From Trichaptum fuscoviolaceum (taxonomy: Eukaryota > Basidiomycota > Agaricomycetes > Hymenochaetales > Trichaptaceae), in the NCBI GenBank assembly GCA_910574455.1, contig CAJSYZ010000012.1, positions 1,419,317 through 1,483,316 of the forward strand: a stretch of 64,000 bases of DNA. Direction: 5' to 3'. Below the pieces are notes generated by a model that saw only the letters and a program-made list of their open reading frames with translations, made no database searches and was not told the origin of the DNA. Made by a program: the position numbers and the translations under genes. Every line of letters begins with the position of its first letter. The stretch's first letter is position 1. Shown piece by piece: positions 63,261 through 64,000 of this stretch.

Positions 63261-63697
63261 CGCATCAGTATGTTTGGTAAAAAACTTCATGAACAATAAG
63301 AACTTTTGCGCATGTGTACTCCTCATATGTCATTGAAGGGCAAGAAACGTGATCCGATTCCATATTCTGTTGCGCACAGGGTTATTCGTATCGTTATAGC
63401 CATGTAAGGACATTACATTAAAGCATACGTGAGCATTTTACATACTTGAAGCGGGAAAAGATTATACGAATTCAGCTTTCCTGTTTGTATGCTGAAATGC
63501 TGTTTGATAGTTACAGAAAAAAAACTGGAGAACTGGAAATTTACAGCCAAATGTCCTTTTCCTGCTCTTGCAAAACATAACTCAGATTTCAACCGAAATG
63601 CACTGCCAAAGTTGACTGATATTACACCGTTCTGCTTAATCATTGGACTACTACGCGTTGTGTTGGATCACTGCTGCCGTTGGTCGTATCTCCTTGC
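63261..63697. other. Intergenic, convergent 3' ends
   Basis: No coding segment with support; AT-rich 3' flank of the reductase. Confidence 0.4.
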
Positions 63698-64000
63698 TTA
63701 ATAGTCCTGATCCTTGATAGGCACATCTTTACCTAAAAACAAGCGTCAGCTCTGATTTTATTATTGAAGTTTCTCGCTACACACCAGTGAGTTTCTTGAA
63801 TCCTGTCCGGATTCCATCACTGATCTTCTCCGTAGTGGAGTGGTTCTGGAACAATTTTAGCCTAAATCAGCGAATCCTCAGCGAATTATACGCACCATCT
63901 CGTGACCCTCCTTCCTCTCCAAAAAGTCGACACCTTTGTCCAAGGCATCACCCTGGCCCAGGCCTGCCTGAGGCTTGACCTGAGCTTGGTTCTGGTCTAC
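63698..64000 (-). CDS. Small conserved fungal protein, 3' part only (5' end beyond window)
   Basis: Three exons on the minus strand join in phase: GLGQGDALDKGVDFLERKEG then HEM; NHSTTEKISDGIRTGFKKLT then G; KDVPIKDQDY with the stop at 63698-63700. Introns are GTGCGT...CCAG and GTGTGT...TTTAG. The pattern, a Gly/Gln-rich N-terminus followed by GDALDKGVDFLE and FKKLTGKDVPIKDQ, is common among small hydrophilic fungal proteins of unknown function, sometimes linked to stress. The start lies beyond position 64000. Confidence 0.7.

Overview
The window reads as nuclear DNA of a mushroom-forming basidiomycete (Agaricomycetes). The protein-coding genes are cut by many short (about 50-60 bp) GT-AG introns. 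They include a pentafunctional AROM gene, an SDH iron-sulfur subunit, a Zn2Cys6 regulator, an F-box protein, a site-2 protease homologue and a ferric-reductase-type oxidoreductase. The mobile DNA is typical of the class: a Plavaka-type transposase and a DUF6698-like protein. All identifications come from reading translated sequence; no database search was possible.

Layout. 1-7.7 kb: SDH2 (minus), a gene-poor 3.2 kb stretch, and a Ser/Thr kinase with a long acidic tail (minus). 8.3-16.4 kb: an 8.1 kb element with 36-bp terminal inverted repeats between TA dinucleotides. It carries an intact CDC26-like mini-gene and a decayed coatomer beta-prime (COPB2) copy. Nested in it is a 4.4 kb element holding a dead kinase and a second COPB2 pseudogene. 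16.4-26.7 kb: sparse DNA around one Zn2Cys6 transcription factor (19.8-23.0 kb). 26.7-39.7 kb: a 12.6 kb Plavaka element with an apparently intact 1162-residue transposase, an 809-residue uncharacterised protein, a DUF6698-like gene and a predicted gene made of about eleven tiny exons; it sits inside a small TA-flanked repeat. 40.2-42.4 kb: F-box gene. 42.8-47.8 kb: a third element whose captured cargo is a TFIIF-alpha pseudogene fused to a COPB2 fragment, plus a decayed kinase. 48.3-64 kb: compact housekeeping DNA with two paralogous aldo/keto reductases bracketing the ferric reductase-like gene, AROM and the S2P protease, then a partial small gene at the right edge.

The most informative story is gene capture. 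The ends of the 4.4 kb element (11.0-15.4 kb) match the two different ends of the 12.6 kb transposase-bearing element, each in inverted orientation. The smaller element is therefore best read as a non-autonomous relative that swapped its own genes for host genomic DNA. The same divergent kinase/COPB2 neighbourhood, introns and intergenic sequence included, appears again in the third element at 45-47 kb, so capture was at the DNA level. The 12.6 kb element itself carries accessory genes of unknown function that may form part of an uncharacterised transposition system.

The housekeeping genes cover primary metabolism (SDH2, AROM), membrane redox and proteolysis (ferric reductase-like, S2P, two aldo/keto reductases with hydrophobic tails) and regulation (kinase, Zn2Cys6, F-box). 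They do not form an obvious cluster with one shared function.
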